Shown: positions 12,037-23,800 of the stretch, piece by piece | How positions within the stretch are numbered: the stretch's first letter is position 1 | Layout: each line of letters begins with the position of its first letter | DNA from: Salvia splendens | Taxonomy: Eukaryota > Streptophyta > Magnoliopsida > Lamiales > Lamiaceae | DNA length: 64,000 nucleotides | Assembly (NCBI RefSeq): GCF_004379255.2 | Contig: NC_056048.1 | Coordinates: 1,054,001-1,118,000 of the forward strand | Reading direction: 5' to 3' | The notes under the pieces: generated by a model | The model's input: only the letters and a program-made list of their open reading frames with translations | Told to the model about the DNA's origin: nothing | Database searches by the model: none | Translations under genes and position numbers: made by a program

Positions 12037-12493
12037 TAAGAGCATCCACTACGCATCCCGTCACCGTCCCGCGTTCCGTCATGGAGGGACGGAACCGCGG
12101 CGGGACGCGTTGCAGCAGGTCATTCCGTCCCTAGCCCGTCCCAAGACCCGTCACGCCGCGATGTCTCGCCACGCGCCGAGGCGACGTGGCGAGCTCCCAG
12201 GCCATGCGTGACGCCCCACTCACTGGCCCGCGAGTGGGTTTCGTCACGCTTACGGAATAATTCATTTTTTTTAAATTCGAATTTAAATATAATTTTTTTA
12301 AACGATAATGTTACCGTTTTCTTAGCCGTTTTTCAATTTGTTTTTAATTTTTTTTAATTTATTTACTCTATAAATACTCCTATTTCATACTCATTTCACA
12401 CACAAACACACATCTATTCCTCTCAAATCCTCTCTATATCCACTCCAATTTCCATCTCAAATCAACTCAAACTAATAGATCATTTTGAACAAA

Positions 12494-15260
12494 TGTGTCA
12501 AATAATGGAACAATCACTTGAAGAAGATCGACGTCGGGAGGCGGAGGAAGCCGCGCCGCCCCAACGACGCTCCCGGACGTACATCCATCGTAACCGGGAG
12601 GAAGCCTGAAAGAGCAGGTTTGCGTAGGTGTCGTTCAAACAAGGATGTATCCTACTGATCAGGATGAAACAATCCCCTGCTAAGCCTAAAACCTGGTATC
12701 AATAATTCCTCAACCCTCTTCTACTGGGTAGTATAGTGAAGGTAGGGGTCGAATCCCACAGGGATGGTGACGATTTGGAGTGATTGTGGTGATATTCTGG
12801 AAGGTTTGGTTAGCTACCACGCTTTGGGTTGAGACTTATCTAGGCTGGAATTTAAGGTGGTACTCTACTGACTAGGAGGTGTGAGAGACGTTTGATAAGC
12901 ATCTGTGTACGTGTGAGTGGGGAACATGATGTTTCAGAAATAAATGTAGAAGGTACAAGTTTACTATAAAAGGTTAAACAGAATATCAGAGGAAAAAGAG
13001 GTAGTTAGGTGACTAGGCCTACAGGTCTGAAAAGTAATAGCTGAAAAGTAAGGAAAAGTAAATGCCAAAAGCAAAAAGTAACTAAGAAGTAAATGTGGTC
13101 CCAAATTTGGATGTGGACATTGTCTTCTCCAACAAGTCCGAACACAAATCAAACAACTCAGGTTCCATGAACGAGAAATGTAGATTAACAACTTCACAAA
13201 AAAAACAGATCTATAATCTAAACTCCAAATCAAAAGATTAAACTAATGAAACTGAAATTACGCTTACGGGTCAACATGCAGGGTGGCAGAATAACGTAAA
13301 CTCAGATTTCACACTGAGACACTTCTGGAAAATAAATCTAAACAGCCACTGAACTAACAAATCATAGATCGAACAACTCCAAATGAAATCATGCTTCCAA
13401 CACTTAGAAATTACTGCAACAACTAGATCTAAGCTACCTAGGCAGAATGAAACAGATTTGAACAGAAAGAGATGCATAAAAACAACTTCATTGCATAAAA
13501 CGTTTGGATCTCAACAAAACACTTCAAAGGATGATAAGTACTGAAAATGCAGCATATCCAACGAAAGAAAACAAGTAAAGGTTAACTAAGAAAGCGAATA
13601 AAGATTGTTTTGCCACTCCGGGCGATGAAACTGCTACGACTACGGAATAAACTGGCTGGAACGGTGGAAGGCGAATCTCCGATGGACTTCTGGAACTTCA
13701 GGTGACCATGGTTGTGGCGAGGAACGAGAATATGAAAGACTAGGCTGAAGGACTGATCTGCCGAGAGAGAACTACTCTAACTAAGAGTGTTTTTCCTAAA
13801 GTTGATGATGATCCCCCTCTCTCTAAGTGGCTTCCTTTTATAGGGAGGCTTGCCCTTGATTTTTAGGGTAGACTCTCTTCGCGAAATGACCCTTTTTCCC
13901 TTACTTGTGGCTGATCTTCCCAGCAATCCTCCTTCTCCATCTCGAGCCTTTTTGGCATGCATACTGGCCAGTATAGCAACATTCTGATGCCCTTTTCACC
14001 TGAGTTGTCCGAGTCTTTCCATACTGACTGGAACACTTTCCCTACACACTTTAGCATCTGTTTTGCAGATATAATTCAATTATTCACATCATACTGACCA
14101 GTAACCAAGCCTAGAATACGACTTATCAAAGCCAGCGCAAGGTTAGTACGCGACTACTTCTGTGATAACCCGGTTTGGGAGATACCTACTTCCGTCGCCG
14201 TTTCCGCATGGGGAAATCGCTATTTCTCCACATCGCAAATACTTTGGCGGCCCGGGAAGAGTTCTTTCGAGAAGGGTTCGACGCGGTCGGCCGTCCCAAC
14301 CACACGACGCTGCAGAAATGTACTACAGTAATCCGTCAGCTTGCGACTGGACAAACAACCGACATGTTCGATTAATACCTCCACATCGGAGACACCACTG
14401 GGCGCACCTGCTTGCTCAAATTCTGCAAAGGCGTCCGGGCAGCCTTCACCGACGAATTTCTCCGGAGGCCAAGCACGACCGATTGTTAGTTCCTCCTCGA
14501 CCTGCACGAACAAGTGCACAGATTCTCCGGGATGCTTGGCAGTGTCGATTGCATGCACTGACAATGGAAGAATTGCCCGGTGGCGTGGAGGGGGTCCTAC
14601 ACGAGCGGCCACAAAGGCACCCACCCAACTGTTGTACTCGAGGCCGTTGCCGACTACCGGCTTTGGATCTGGCACGCGTACTTCGGGGTCCCCGGGTCGA
14701 ACAACGACGTAAACGTGCTCCACCAGTCTGACCTCTTTACCGAAGTTTTGGACGGTAAAGCGCCGGCCATCAACTTCGTCGCCAACAACCGACTGTATAA
14801 AATGGGGTACTATCTCGCCGACGGCATCTACCCGAAGTGGCCGACCTTCGTGAAGACGTGCAGCAGGCCTACGAACCCAAAGCAGACTCTTTTTGCGCAG
14901 AAGCAAGAGGCTACTCGCAAGGATGTGGAGAGGACGTTCGGGGTTCTCCAAGAGCGCTTCAACATCATCAAAGCTCTGGCTCGTTCGTGGTTCATGAAGA
15001 GCATGGTCGACATCATGTATACGAGCATAATCTTGCACAACATCATTGTCCAAGACGAAGGACCAGAGGCAGGAAATTGGTTCGACCCCGAATCCCCCGG
15101 AAGCTCAACTGCAAGTAGTCCGCCTCGAAGTGGAGCGCACCCGTCTATACAAGACTGGTTATCTATTCGTGCAAGGACACGCGACTCTAGCGCCTACGCC
15201 CAACTCCAAGAGGATCTAATTGAGCACATTTCGACAAACTTTAGCGGAGGAAATTATTAA
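12494..15260 (+). pseudogene. PIF/Harbinger transposase pseudogene
   Basis: The reading starts at 12494 (MCQIMEQSLEEDRRREAEE) and runs to the arginine-rich RSRTYIHRNREEA. It is cut by the LTR insertion and resumes at 14134 in the same frame (SARLVRDYFCDNPVWGDTYF). Three in-frame stops follow: after TTDMFD (14373-14375), after RRPSTTDC, and at a TGA in SVDCMH that replaces the Trp normally following this motif. The remaining frame is open to 15260 and keeps the other two catalytic acids, Asp in GVPGSNNDVNVL and Glu in KDVERTFGVLQ. Point nonsense changes rather than deletions mark the decay. Confidence 0.9.
12607..14128. mobile_element. solo LTR, 1522 bp, nested in Harbinger transposase
   Basis: The insert starts TGAAAGAGCAGG and ends ACTTATCA, so it has the TG...CA ends of an LTR. 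A perfect 5-bp duplication AAGCC flanks it (12602-12606 and 14129-14133). It has no internal coding region, primer-binding site or second LTR, so it is best read as a solo LTR left by LTR-LTR recombination. It contains the motif GGGGTCGAATCCCACAGGG, which I associate with LTRs of large plant Ty3/gypsy families; the family assignment is uncertain. Confidence 0.82.
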
Positions 15261-15547
15261 ATTATGTATTTTTATTTTTTAGGAAATTATTAAATTATGT
15301 TTTTTTACGAATTTTATGTTGTAAGTTTATTTTCTTTAATGAAATGTGTTTTTATTAATTGAATTTGGTTGGAAATAAAAAAAATGAAATTGAATTAATA
15401 GTAATTTAAAGGACGGTTAAGGGACGGATAAGGGATAGAGAGTTGCAGGTTCCGTCCCTTAGTTAAGGGATGGAGTAAAAAAGGACAGAAGTGCCCTCAA
15501 ATATTAGTTTAAGGGACGTTATAGTACCAGCATAGTGGATGGCCTAA

Positions 15548-15933
15548 GGCTAGATCACTTTCTACTTTTGAAATAAACGCTTTCTCTTTTTATTTCTTAT
15601 CAAAATATTTCATTATCCTTTTCTTTCTATTTTATGCAACAACTTCATATAAAATTCAGTAACATTCAAGAATGTAGTCGTCACTCAACGGATGAAGAAT
15701 TATTCAGAGTATCATGTGATGTGTCTAAACTATTTGTGGAAAACAATAGCAATCAGTTATTAACTTTCCACCGATGGAAGCTACGTTATTCTATAAAGAC
15801 ATATTCTAACTATAGCAATCAGTTATTAACTTTCCACCGATGGAAGCTACGTTATTCTATAAAGACATATTCTAATTATATCTCGACATTACCTTAGCAA
15901 AATTAATAAATCCACAATTTCCCCCCCAAATAA
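15548..15933. other. murA upstream region
   Basis: Host sequence between the Harbinger element and the MurA start codon, presumably the murA promoter and 5' UTR. It contains the short tandem duplication listed separately. No clear TATA box was identified. Confidence 0.4.
15748..15879. repeat. 66-bp tandem duplication (two copies)
   Basis: The block starting AGCAATCAGTTATTAAC and running through CTACGTTATTCTATAAAG is repeated once with a 66-bp period, starting at 15748 and 15814. The copies are nearly identical. It lies just upstream of the murA start. Confidence 0.9.
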
Positions 15934-18577
15934 ATGTCTTCCAAATTCGATCCAATTCTTCCTCTCAATCTCATCCTTCCCCACCCAAATCCAAACCCCA
16001 ACTCCCTTCACCTCCCCGCCGGCCCTCCCGCCGCCGCCAAACTCGTAATCACCGGCGGCAACAGCCTCTCCGGCCACGTGCCCATCAGCGGCTCCAAGAA
16101 CTCAGCTCTGGCTATTCTTGCGGCGACACTCTGCTGCCGCGGCGATTCGAAGCTGAGCAATGTGCCCCAATTGATCGATACGACGACAATGGCGGCCGTT
16201 TTGAGCTCTCTGGGAGCTGAAATTGAATTCTCCGGTAACGAGGTGGTGGTGAGGACGGACCGGGTCGGGTCGGTGGAGCCCGACGCGGGTCTGGTTGGAA
16301 GGATCCGAGGCGGGTTCTTTGTAGTCGGGCCGCTGCTGGCCCGCTTCGGCGAGGCGGCTGTTGGGCTCCCCGGCGGGTGTGATATTGGGGCCCGGCCCGT
16401 TGATATTTATGTTCGTGGGCTTAGGGAGCTTGGCGCCGTTGTGGAATTGAGGTTGGTTTTATTTCTATTTTTGTTTTTGTATTTTAGTGCTGTTTTTTGT
16501 TTTTATTGTATTTGCATCGATTTATTTTTGGATTGGAATGATCAAATCAAATCTATAAATTATGTGAATATTGTAAATTTATGAGTTGCTAATTCGTTGA
16601 TTCTTCCCAACTACTTAGCATAATTTCTTTTTTTTTTGGCAAAATTTTTATATTTTTTACTTTCTATTTTTATTTTTTGTCATACTTTTAAATTTTTTAA
16701 AAAATCTCATACTCTATCAATTAGGACATGGAGGAAGTATATCATTTAATTTTTCTTGATTGTATCAATTTATTGTAATAATATTATAATCAAATTCCAC
16801 TGTACAGTTGAGTCATTCACTTCAGCTCTGATATTGTGTTCTAGAAGATGATCTATTATTTTATTTTTTGAAAATAAATTGCATGGACTATAAGATGACC
16901 TATTATTTCATTTTCGAAAATAAATTGTATAGGACAATATTTAAATTTTATGTTTAAATAAACAATTGTTGAAAAACGATTGGTAAATTCATATAAATTG
17001 AAAAGATAGAAAAATAATAAATAAATTGAAAAGATTGAGATATAGTTGTATTTCCTCCCCATTCATAAGTTTTTTTTATTGTCCCATTTTAATTGACATA
17101 TTTATTTATTTTTTAAATGGAAATATCAATATCTTTACTTTATTCCCTCTCCACTCATCTTATAAAAGAACACTGCATCAATACATCAAAATATAGAATT
17201 CTTACTAGTACAATGTAGCCTTTTTACATGAAATTTTTAGCTAATAGTACAAAAATGTGAAAACAGAACATAAAGAGACCAAACATACAACACATTGCAT
17301 CAAAACATCTTCCACATTAAGACTTCTTCTTGTAGTAGAGAGATTGATTTATCAACATCTTCAGGGACAACAAGCTCGTAGCACGTGCAGCAAACGGACG
17401 AGGTCTTGTTGGCGGGAGGTTCCGCCTTGATTACCCCAGCGTCGGAGCAACTCAAACTCTGATGATGGCAGCATGCTTGGCCGAAGGCACGACGCTCCTC
17501 TCCAACGTTGCCGGAGTAGGACTCTCCCCATCCGAACAATACAGATTAACTTAACTCAACTACTAATCTGTTACTCTGCAGGAGCCAGAGATAGCCGATC
17601 TTGCTTCCTTCCTCACAAGCGCAGGGGCTCGTGTGGGAGGCGTGGGGACGGACAAGATATGCATTCACGGGACGAGGCAGCTCTATGGCACTGAACACAC
17701 GATCATGCCTGATCGGATTGAGGCAGGCACGTTCATGCTCGCTGCTGCCATCACTCGTTCGCGCATTTCCCTCTCCCCTGTCTGCCCCGAGCTCTTGTCC
17801 GTCTTGATTGACAAGCTCTCGGGCGCTGGTTGCACGATCTCACACGTGCGTGATGAACTGGAGGTACCTTTTCTTCGTCCCTTTAACATAATTCTTGATC
17901 TTGATCTTGATCATGATCAATTATGTCCTTTTACATCAGCTTTCCGCCATTCCTCGAAGAAGTGGAGAGGGCTTACGCGGTTTTGATGTTAGAACGCTCC
18001 CATATCCCGGATTCCCGACAGATCTCCAGCCTCAGACAATGGCATTGCTGTCAACCTGTGATGGTTTGAGCATTGTAGAGGAATCCGTGTTTGAGAACCG
18101 CTTGACTCATGGTATTATGTTATGTTCATTATACCTAAAACGCATTCTTTTAGCATGGATTCTCCTGTTTGGTCTGTCTGTAACTGTGTGGCTCCTTTGC
18201 AGTAAAAGAACTGCAAAAGTTCGGAGCTAAGATTTACACCGAGGGAAGTACTGCGTTCGTACACAGGAAAGGGAGAGGAGAGTACGTTCTATACTCTATC
18301 GATACGCCTTATTGTTCAACTGGATTTTTACGTCTCGTTAAAAGTCCAAGCTTGATTTGAACCTTTTGGCAGGAAACTACGTGGTGCACGAGTCGATGCA
18401 GCTGACCTAAGAGGCGGGATGTCGTTAGTATTAGCCGGCTTAGCTGCAGAAGGAGTGACTCAGGTTAGCAGAATGTGTAACATAGACCGGGGTTACGAGA
18501 GTTTGGAGACGAAGCTTCGTTCATTGGGAGCCGATGTGAAGAGGCTAGAGAAGTCCCAGTCCATCTTGAGATCATGA
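15934..18577 (+). CDS. murA: UDP-N-acetylglucosamine 1-carboxyvinyltransferase (MurA), plant type
   Basis: MurA transfers enolpyruvate from PEP to UDP-GlcNAc, the first committed step of peptidoglycan synthesis. In plants the pathway acts in plastids and is linked to plastid division in mosses. Six exons join in phase: 15934-16451, 17365-17515, 17582-17863, 17940-18111, 18203-18281 and 18373-18577, totalling 1407 nt (468 residues). Family motifs are intact: [14 protein letters not shown] (substrate Lys-Asn), [16 protein letters not shown] with the PEP-site cysteine as in the E. coli enzyme (not the Asp variant), [16 protein letters not shown] with the conserved Asp, [12 protein letters not shown], and the C-terminal [19 protein letters not shown]. 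The first 35 or so residues are Ser/Pro/Leu-rich, lie outside the enzyme fold and could be a plastid transit peptide. No lesion was seen. Confidence 0.93.
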
Positions 18578-18744
18578 AGTACTTCTTCAGTCCCATTCAA
18601 AAGCAAATCATTTCGTTTTATGCACTAGATTTCATGCAGTGTTGTTTAGTGCGTCGAGTAAAGTACAGAAAGTAAATGTTTTCATTTTAAAAAATATATA
18701 GAAATATACTGCAAAGAATTGTCAAGAAGAAGAGAGCAGAGTGA

Positions 18745-18876
18745 ACTATATAATGCAGTTGCAGGGGAACTGCAGGGGAATAAAAATAATCTTAGCAACT
18801 GTTTGGAAATACTATATAATGCAGTTGCAGGGGAACTGCAGGGGAATAAAAATAATCTTAGCAACTGTTTGAATTT
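18745..18876. repeat. 66-bp tandem duplication downstream of murA
   Basis: The unit ACTATATAATGCAGTTGCAG, continuing through GGGGAATAAAAATAATC to AGCAACTGTTT, occurs twice with a 66-bp period (starts 18745 and 18811). The copies appear identical apart from the flanks. Confidence 0.9.
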
Positions 18877-19061
18877 CCAATATTTTTTCTACATAGTTAT
18901 ATGTTAATTTTTATTACGCAGAACAAATGCATATATAATATATATGGATTGTGGTGGGACTTATATAGTTAGTATATGCCATTACACACTTTCATGTGGA
19001 ACCAAAGTAGGATTCGTAGCAATTTATTCCCTTTTCGGCAATTGCGTTTTCTGGTATTAAC

Positions 19062-19200
19062 AGCTCCAACAACGGCATCAACGCTCTCAACCACTCCAAT
19101 AACGGCTTCTGGTATTAACAGCTCCAACAACGGCATCAACGCTCTCAACCACTCCAACAACGGCATCAACGCTCTCAACCACTCCAACGTCTTGAGCAAC
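19062..19200. repeat. short tandem repeats of CTCCAACAACGGCATCAACG
   Basis: Repeats of CTCCAACAACGGCATCAACG and GCTCTCAACCACTCCAA occur in three to four overlapping copies, with one larger duplicated unit including GGCTTCTGGTATTAACAG. Open frames across this stretch reflect the repeat only. Confidence 0.85.
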
Positions 19201-20382
19201 TGTTTGGCTCCCATGTATAACGAACCTTTAATTTGATGTGGACTGATTTAGTTTGTTATTTTTTGAGATCATCACTCTATGCATTTCGTTTTACTGTGTG
19301 TGTTTGTGTGCAAATTCTTTACTCCGTAAATAGAAATAATTAAGATGAAAAGATAAAATTCATAGAAGAGTTTAAAAAACCTTAAATTAAGGTCCTTTTC
19401 TTTCAAAGTGACATTGCAGACCTTATTACATTGAAAAGGAAAGGCACAATAAACTAGTGTCATTTATTTGAGATAGATAGATCAGACCAGGCTGAATAGA
19501 CACATTGTGCAAGAACAAGAAAAAGGAAGATGATCAACACTCTTTTACGCGGTCGATCATGGCCGTACAGTGAGGAACGGGAAAACGTCTCAGGTGGGGT
19601 GAAGCGATGAAGAAGAAGCCGCAAGTTAAATTAACCGGTGTTCTGTAGTCCAGCAGCGATGCCCTTCATGGTCAAGATGAGTGTGTCTTCGAGCCCTGGG
19701 GCGTAGTCGCTCGTTGGGTTCAGCTTGACGAGCTCGTCAGCAGGCTTGGATTCCATGTACTCCTTCGAGATATGTGGCCTCAGCTTCACGTGGTAGTGTG
19801 GGTCGCGGATTCGCTTCAGTGTGTACGCCTGGGTCACGTTCAGCGTTGTGATGTAGGAATCACGGAGACGAAGCCGTTGCTTCAGGTGCAGGTCGCCTTC
19901 GAGAAGATCCTTGTGCCCGGCAATCTGTCAAGAAACAGGGGAATTGATCAGATTTCAACATGAACTGAAAATGTTGTGGAAATCAAATCAAATCAGTATT
20001 AGATAGTTTACCTGGAGCAGAAGAGATTGTGTTTGCTCGTAGTCGGACCTCAGTCGCTCACCAAACGACCAGAGGTCTTCGGAGACGAGGAGTTTGTCGT
20101 ACAAGGCAGCAATGCCGGGGTCTCCCTTGGCGAACACCATTTCAACCAAGTCGATTTGGACTCTGAAGAAGGGCCATGTGTTGTACATGTCTTGCAGCGT
20201 TTTGAGGCTTCGTATGTCCTTCTCTATGGCGTGTTTGAATCCTGCTCCGAAGCCCAGCCAGACGGGGAGATGGAATCTGGTCTGAGTCCATGCGAAAATC
20301 CAAGGAATGGCTCTCAGTGATTCGATCCCTCCACTCGGCTTCCTCTTGGATGGACGACTACCAATGTTCATTCGACCATACT

Positions 20383-20811
20383 TGTTAGAGTTAAGGCCAC
20401 CGGAGTATGCGAGCACAGGGAGTACTCAAGTCTGTCACTTTACGGGACACACTAATTGTTGACACAGATAGAATCAGCGTGTAAAGGAAATAAGAACCCG
20501 GCTTTATTGATAAACTAACTGGAATTGAAATGAATTGAGAGAACAATCCTCACCAAGGAGGCCTGCGTCTAAACGCCCAAAATACTGATTTCCCAAGATG
20601 CCTTTTTCCTCTCTCGGTTCCTCAATATTTAAAGGCTTACAAATAACTGATAATGCTAAAAAGATGCAACAATAAATCAGGAAATAAATCAGGAAATATC
20701 ATCTAACTACTGCCGAGATTTTCCAGCTTTGACTCCTTCTTTTACTCAGCCGTTTGGTTGGGCCAAACTACCTCCCTGCTTCCCCGCTTGTAGACTCTCC
20801 AGCGCGTATCA
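20383..20811 (-). repeat. 3' LTR of the chromovirus (429 bp)
   Basis: Matches the 5' LTR exactly from 20383 to 20723 (341 bp). The remaining 88 bp, the start of U3, contains six substitutions and a 3-bp indel relative to the other LTR. The gag-pol frame ends inside this LTR at 20742. Confidence 0.95.
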
Positions 20812-23800
20812 ATTGCCCCCGCCGTCGAAGAAGCCTTGTCCTCAAGGCGGAAATGAGGAAATTGACCTTGCATATCCGCCACATCGACCCAAGTGGCATC
20901 GTCAACCTCCTGACCGAGCCACTGAATCAGGACCTGGTCATGCGACTCCCCATCCCGAGTCACCGAACGCCGATCCAGTACCTGCTCGGGAAGCACCGGG
21001 GGATCTGTGGCCCACAGTGAAGCAGGTAAATTGTGGACGGGCACCTCTGAACCTATCGCTCGTTTAAGTAAGGAGACGTGGAAAACCGGGTGGATTCGAG
21101 AGTCTGCTGGTAGCTCCAAGCGATAGGCCGTACTGCCAATCCGCGCTCCCACCCGAAAAGGCCCGAAAAATCGAGGGGCCAGCTTCCTATTCTGCGCCGA
21201 AAAAAGAGTGGTCTGCCTGTGAGGGCGGAACTTAAGAAACACCATGTCGCCCACGGCGAACTCTACCTCCCTTCGGTGCTTGTTGGCGGAGGCGACCATC
21301 CGCTGCTGGGCCCGTTCCAAATGAGCCTTTAGTAGGACCAACATTTCGTCCCTGGAGCGAAGGCTGTCCAGGACCGCTTGGGAGCGGACTTCTCCAGGTA
21401 GGAAGTCATGGATTGTGGGAGGAGGGCGACCATACACTACCTCGAAAGGGGACATGCCGGAGGCGGAATGGGTGCTGGTGTTGTAACAATATTCAGCCCA
21501 TGCCAACCACTTATTCCATTGTTTGGGCTGGTCAGAAGAGAAGCACCGCAAGTAAGTTTGAAGGGAGCGATTCAGCACCTCCGTTTGGCCATCCGTCTCC
21601 GGGTGGTAAGCCGAGCTCATTTTGAGTTGAGTGCCTGTTGCCCGAAACAGTTCGCGCCAAAACGAGCTGAGAAAAATGGGATCACGGTCAGAGACGATGG
21701 ACCGGGGAATCCCATGTAGACGGACCACCTCCTTAGTAAACACCTCGGCTACCTGCTTGGCGGAGAATGGGTGGCGAAGGGCCATGAAGTGGCCATACTT
21801 AGATAAACGGTCGACCACCACGAACACACAGTCCACGCCCCCAGCCTTCGGCAGGCCTGATAAGAAATCCATACTCACATCCTCCCATATGCGCTCTGGA
21901 ATGGGTAATGGCGTCAAGAGACCCGCTGGGGCCTTGGTCTCGGTTTTGCTTCGTTGACAGGTTGCGCAAGCCGCAACGAAATTTGTCACATGCTTGACCA
22001 TGCCGGGCCAGTAGACGTTTGAAGCAATGCGCCTATATGTCCGGTAGGCTCCTGCGTGACCCCCACTTGGGGTGATGTGAAATTCTGCCAGCAGTTTAGG
22101 GATCCAAGAAGAGTTGGAAGGAACAACGAAACGGCCCTTGTAGAAAAGGATGCCGTGAACCAGCTCATAATGTGGTGCAGCCGGTCGCCCGGCCTCCAGC
22201 TCCGATTTGATCCTCTGGAGCGGTTCGTCTGCTGCCAATGAAGACTGCGCAGCAGACCAGTCTGCCCAAACCGGTCGAGAGAGAACCGCCAACTCCAGCT
22301 GCTCGGAGTCCCGGCGTGAGAGAGCATCAGCAGCCCGGTTGAGCCGTCCTTCCTTATACACAATTGAGAAGTCATACCCCAATAATTTGGCTGCCCAGTT
22401 TTGTTGTGCCGGAGTAGACAAGGGGTGCGCCAATAATTGCCGCAGGCTTCGTTGATCTGTGTAGACGACAAAACGTCGGCCCAAGAGATAGGGGCGCCAA
22501 TGCTGGATGGCGAGTACCAATGCCATAAGTTCCTTTTCGTAGGCTGATTTAGCGAGCCAACGAGATGACAACATCTTGCTGAAGTATGCGACGGGTTGGC
22601 GGTCTTGCATTAGGACCGCGCCGAGGCCACGACCGGAAGCATCGCACTCGACGACAAATTCCTTAGAGAAATCTGGGGTGCGGAGAAGGGGGGCTGTCGT
22701 GAGAGCGTGTTTCAAGTCGTGAAAGGCTTTGTCCGCCTCGGCTGGCCAACTCCAAGTGCGTCGAAGTGGGGTCGGTTCTGCCTTCTTCAACAAGGCAGTG
22801 AGAGGGGCTGCAATTTTCCCATAATCTTTTATAAATCGGCGGTAATACCCGGTGAGGCCCAGGAATCCGCGAATCCCCTTGAGGGTGGAGGGGGTCGGCC
22901 AGCGCATAACAGCGGAGACTTTGGAGGGATCCATTCTAACCCCTGCGAAGGATACAATATGGCCGAGGTACTCCACCTCCGTTCGGCCTAACACGCACTT
23001 CTTCGGGTTAACCACCAACGAATGGGTTTGGAGAAGCTGGAAAACCTGTTCCAGATGTCGAAGATGTGCTTCCCATGAGCTACTGTATATTAATATATCG
23101 TCGAAGAAGACCAGGACGTGTCGCCGCAAAAAAGGGCGGAAGATGTCATTCATGAGGCCTTGGAACGTGGCGGGAGCATTGGTGAGGCCGAATGGCATTA
23201 CCAAAAACTCATAGTGTCCCGAGTGCGTGCGAAATGCAGTTTTTGGGACATCCGAGGCTGCGACGCGGATCTGATGATAACCGGCCCGAAGATCGATCTT
23301 ACTAAACCACCGCGCGCCGTGTAACTCATCGAGTAATTCCTGGATAATCGGAATCGGGTACTTATCTGGCACGGTCCGCTTATTTAATTCGCGATAATCC
23401 ACACAGAACCTCCACGATCCATCTTTCTTCCGCACGAGGAGAACCGGGCTTGAGTACGGGCTTGTGCTAGGCTGGATAACGCCGGATGCTAGCATTTCAG
23501 CCACCAATTTCTCCATTTCATCTTTTTGCAGGTGGTTGTATCTGTAGGGTCTGACTGACACGGGCGACGACCCCGGTTGTAGGGTGATGCGATGATCAGA
23601 TTTCCGAGCCGGAGGGAGTGACACGGGAGTGTTGACGACTGCCGGAAACCGTTCCGTCAACCTACTCAGCTGCTCTTGTTCTTTCGCTGATAAGGCTCCA
23701 CTGAGCCCAAACTGGTCGGATGAAACGGTACTGATCATCGAGCGCAGAACCCAGCACGAATCGCCCACGTCGAGGGCCTGGATGTCGCGGGCCGAGCACG

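Larger units (their letters stand above)
12040..15544 (+). mobile_element. decayed PIF/Harbinger element with nested solo LTR, 3.5 kb
   Basis: Ends GAGCATCCACTACGCATCCC (left) and GGCCATCCACTATGCTGG (right, reverse strand) form an imperfect terminal inverted repeat. A TAA duplication flanks it at 12037-12039 and 15545-15547. A TATAAATA box near 12369 precedes a leader and the transposase start at 12494. A 1522-bp solo LTR is inserted in the first coding part. Without it the element would be about 2 kb. The transposase carries three stops. This element is a different subfamily from the 7.1 kb one: its ends match the CATCCACTA-type elements at 3845 and 59631. Confidence 0.85.
18578..19630. other. 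intergenic region between murA and PEP carboxylase
   Basis: Contains the 3' ends of two convergent genes and two small tandem repeat clusters listed separately. No additional gene was recognised. Confidence 0.5.

Noticed and set aside
14220..15053. 277-codon minus-strand frame across the decayed Harbinger element
   Set aside because: It is antisense to the conserved transposase reading and has no recognisable domain.
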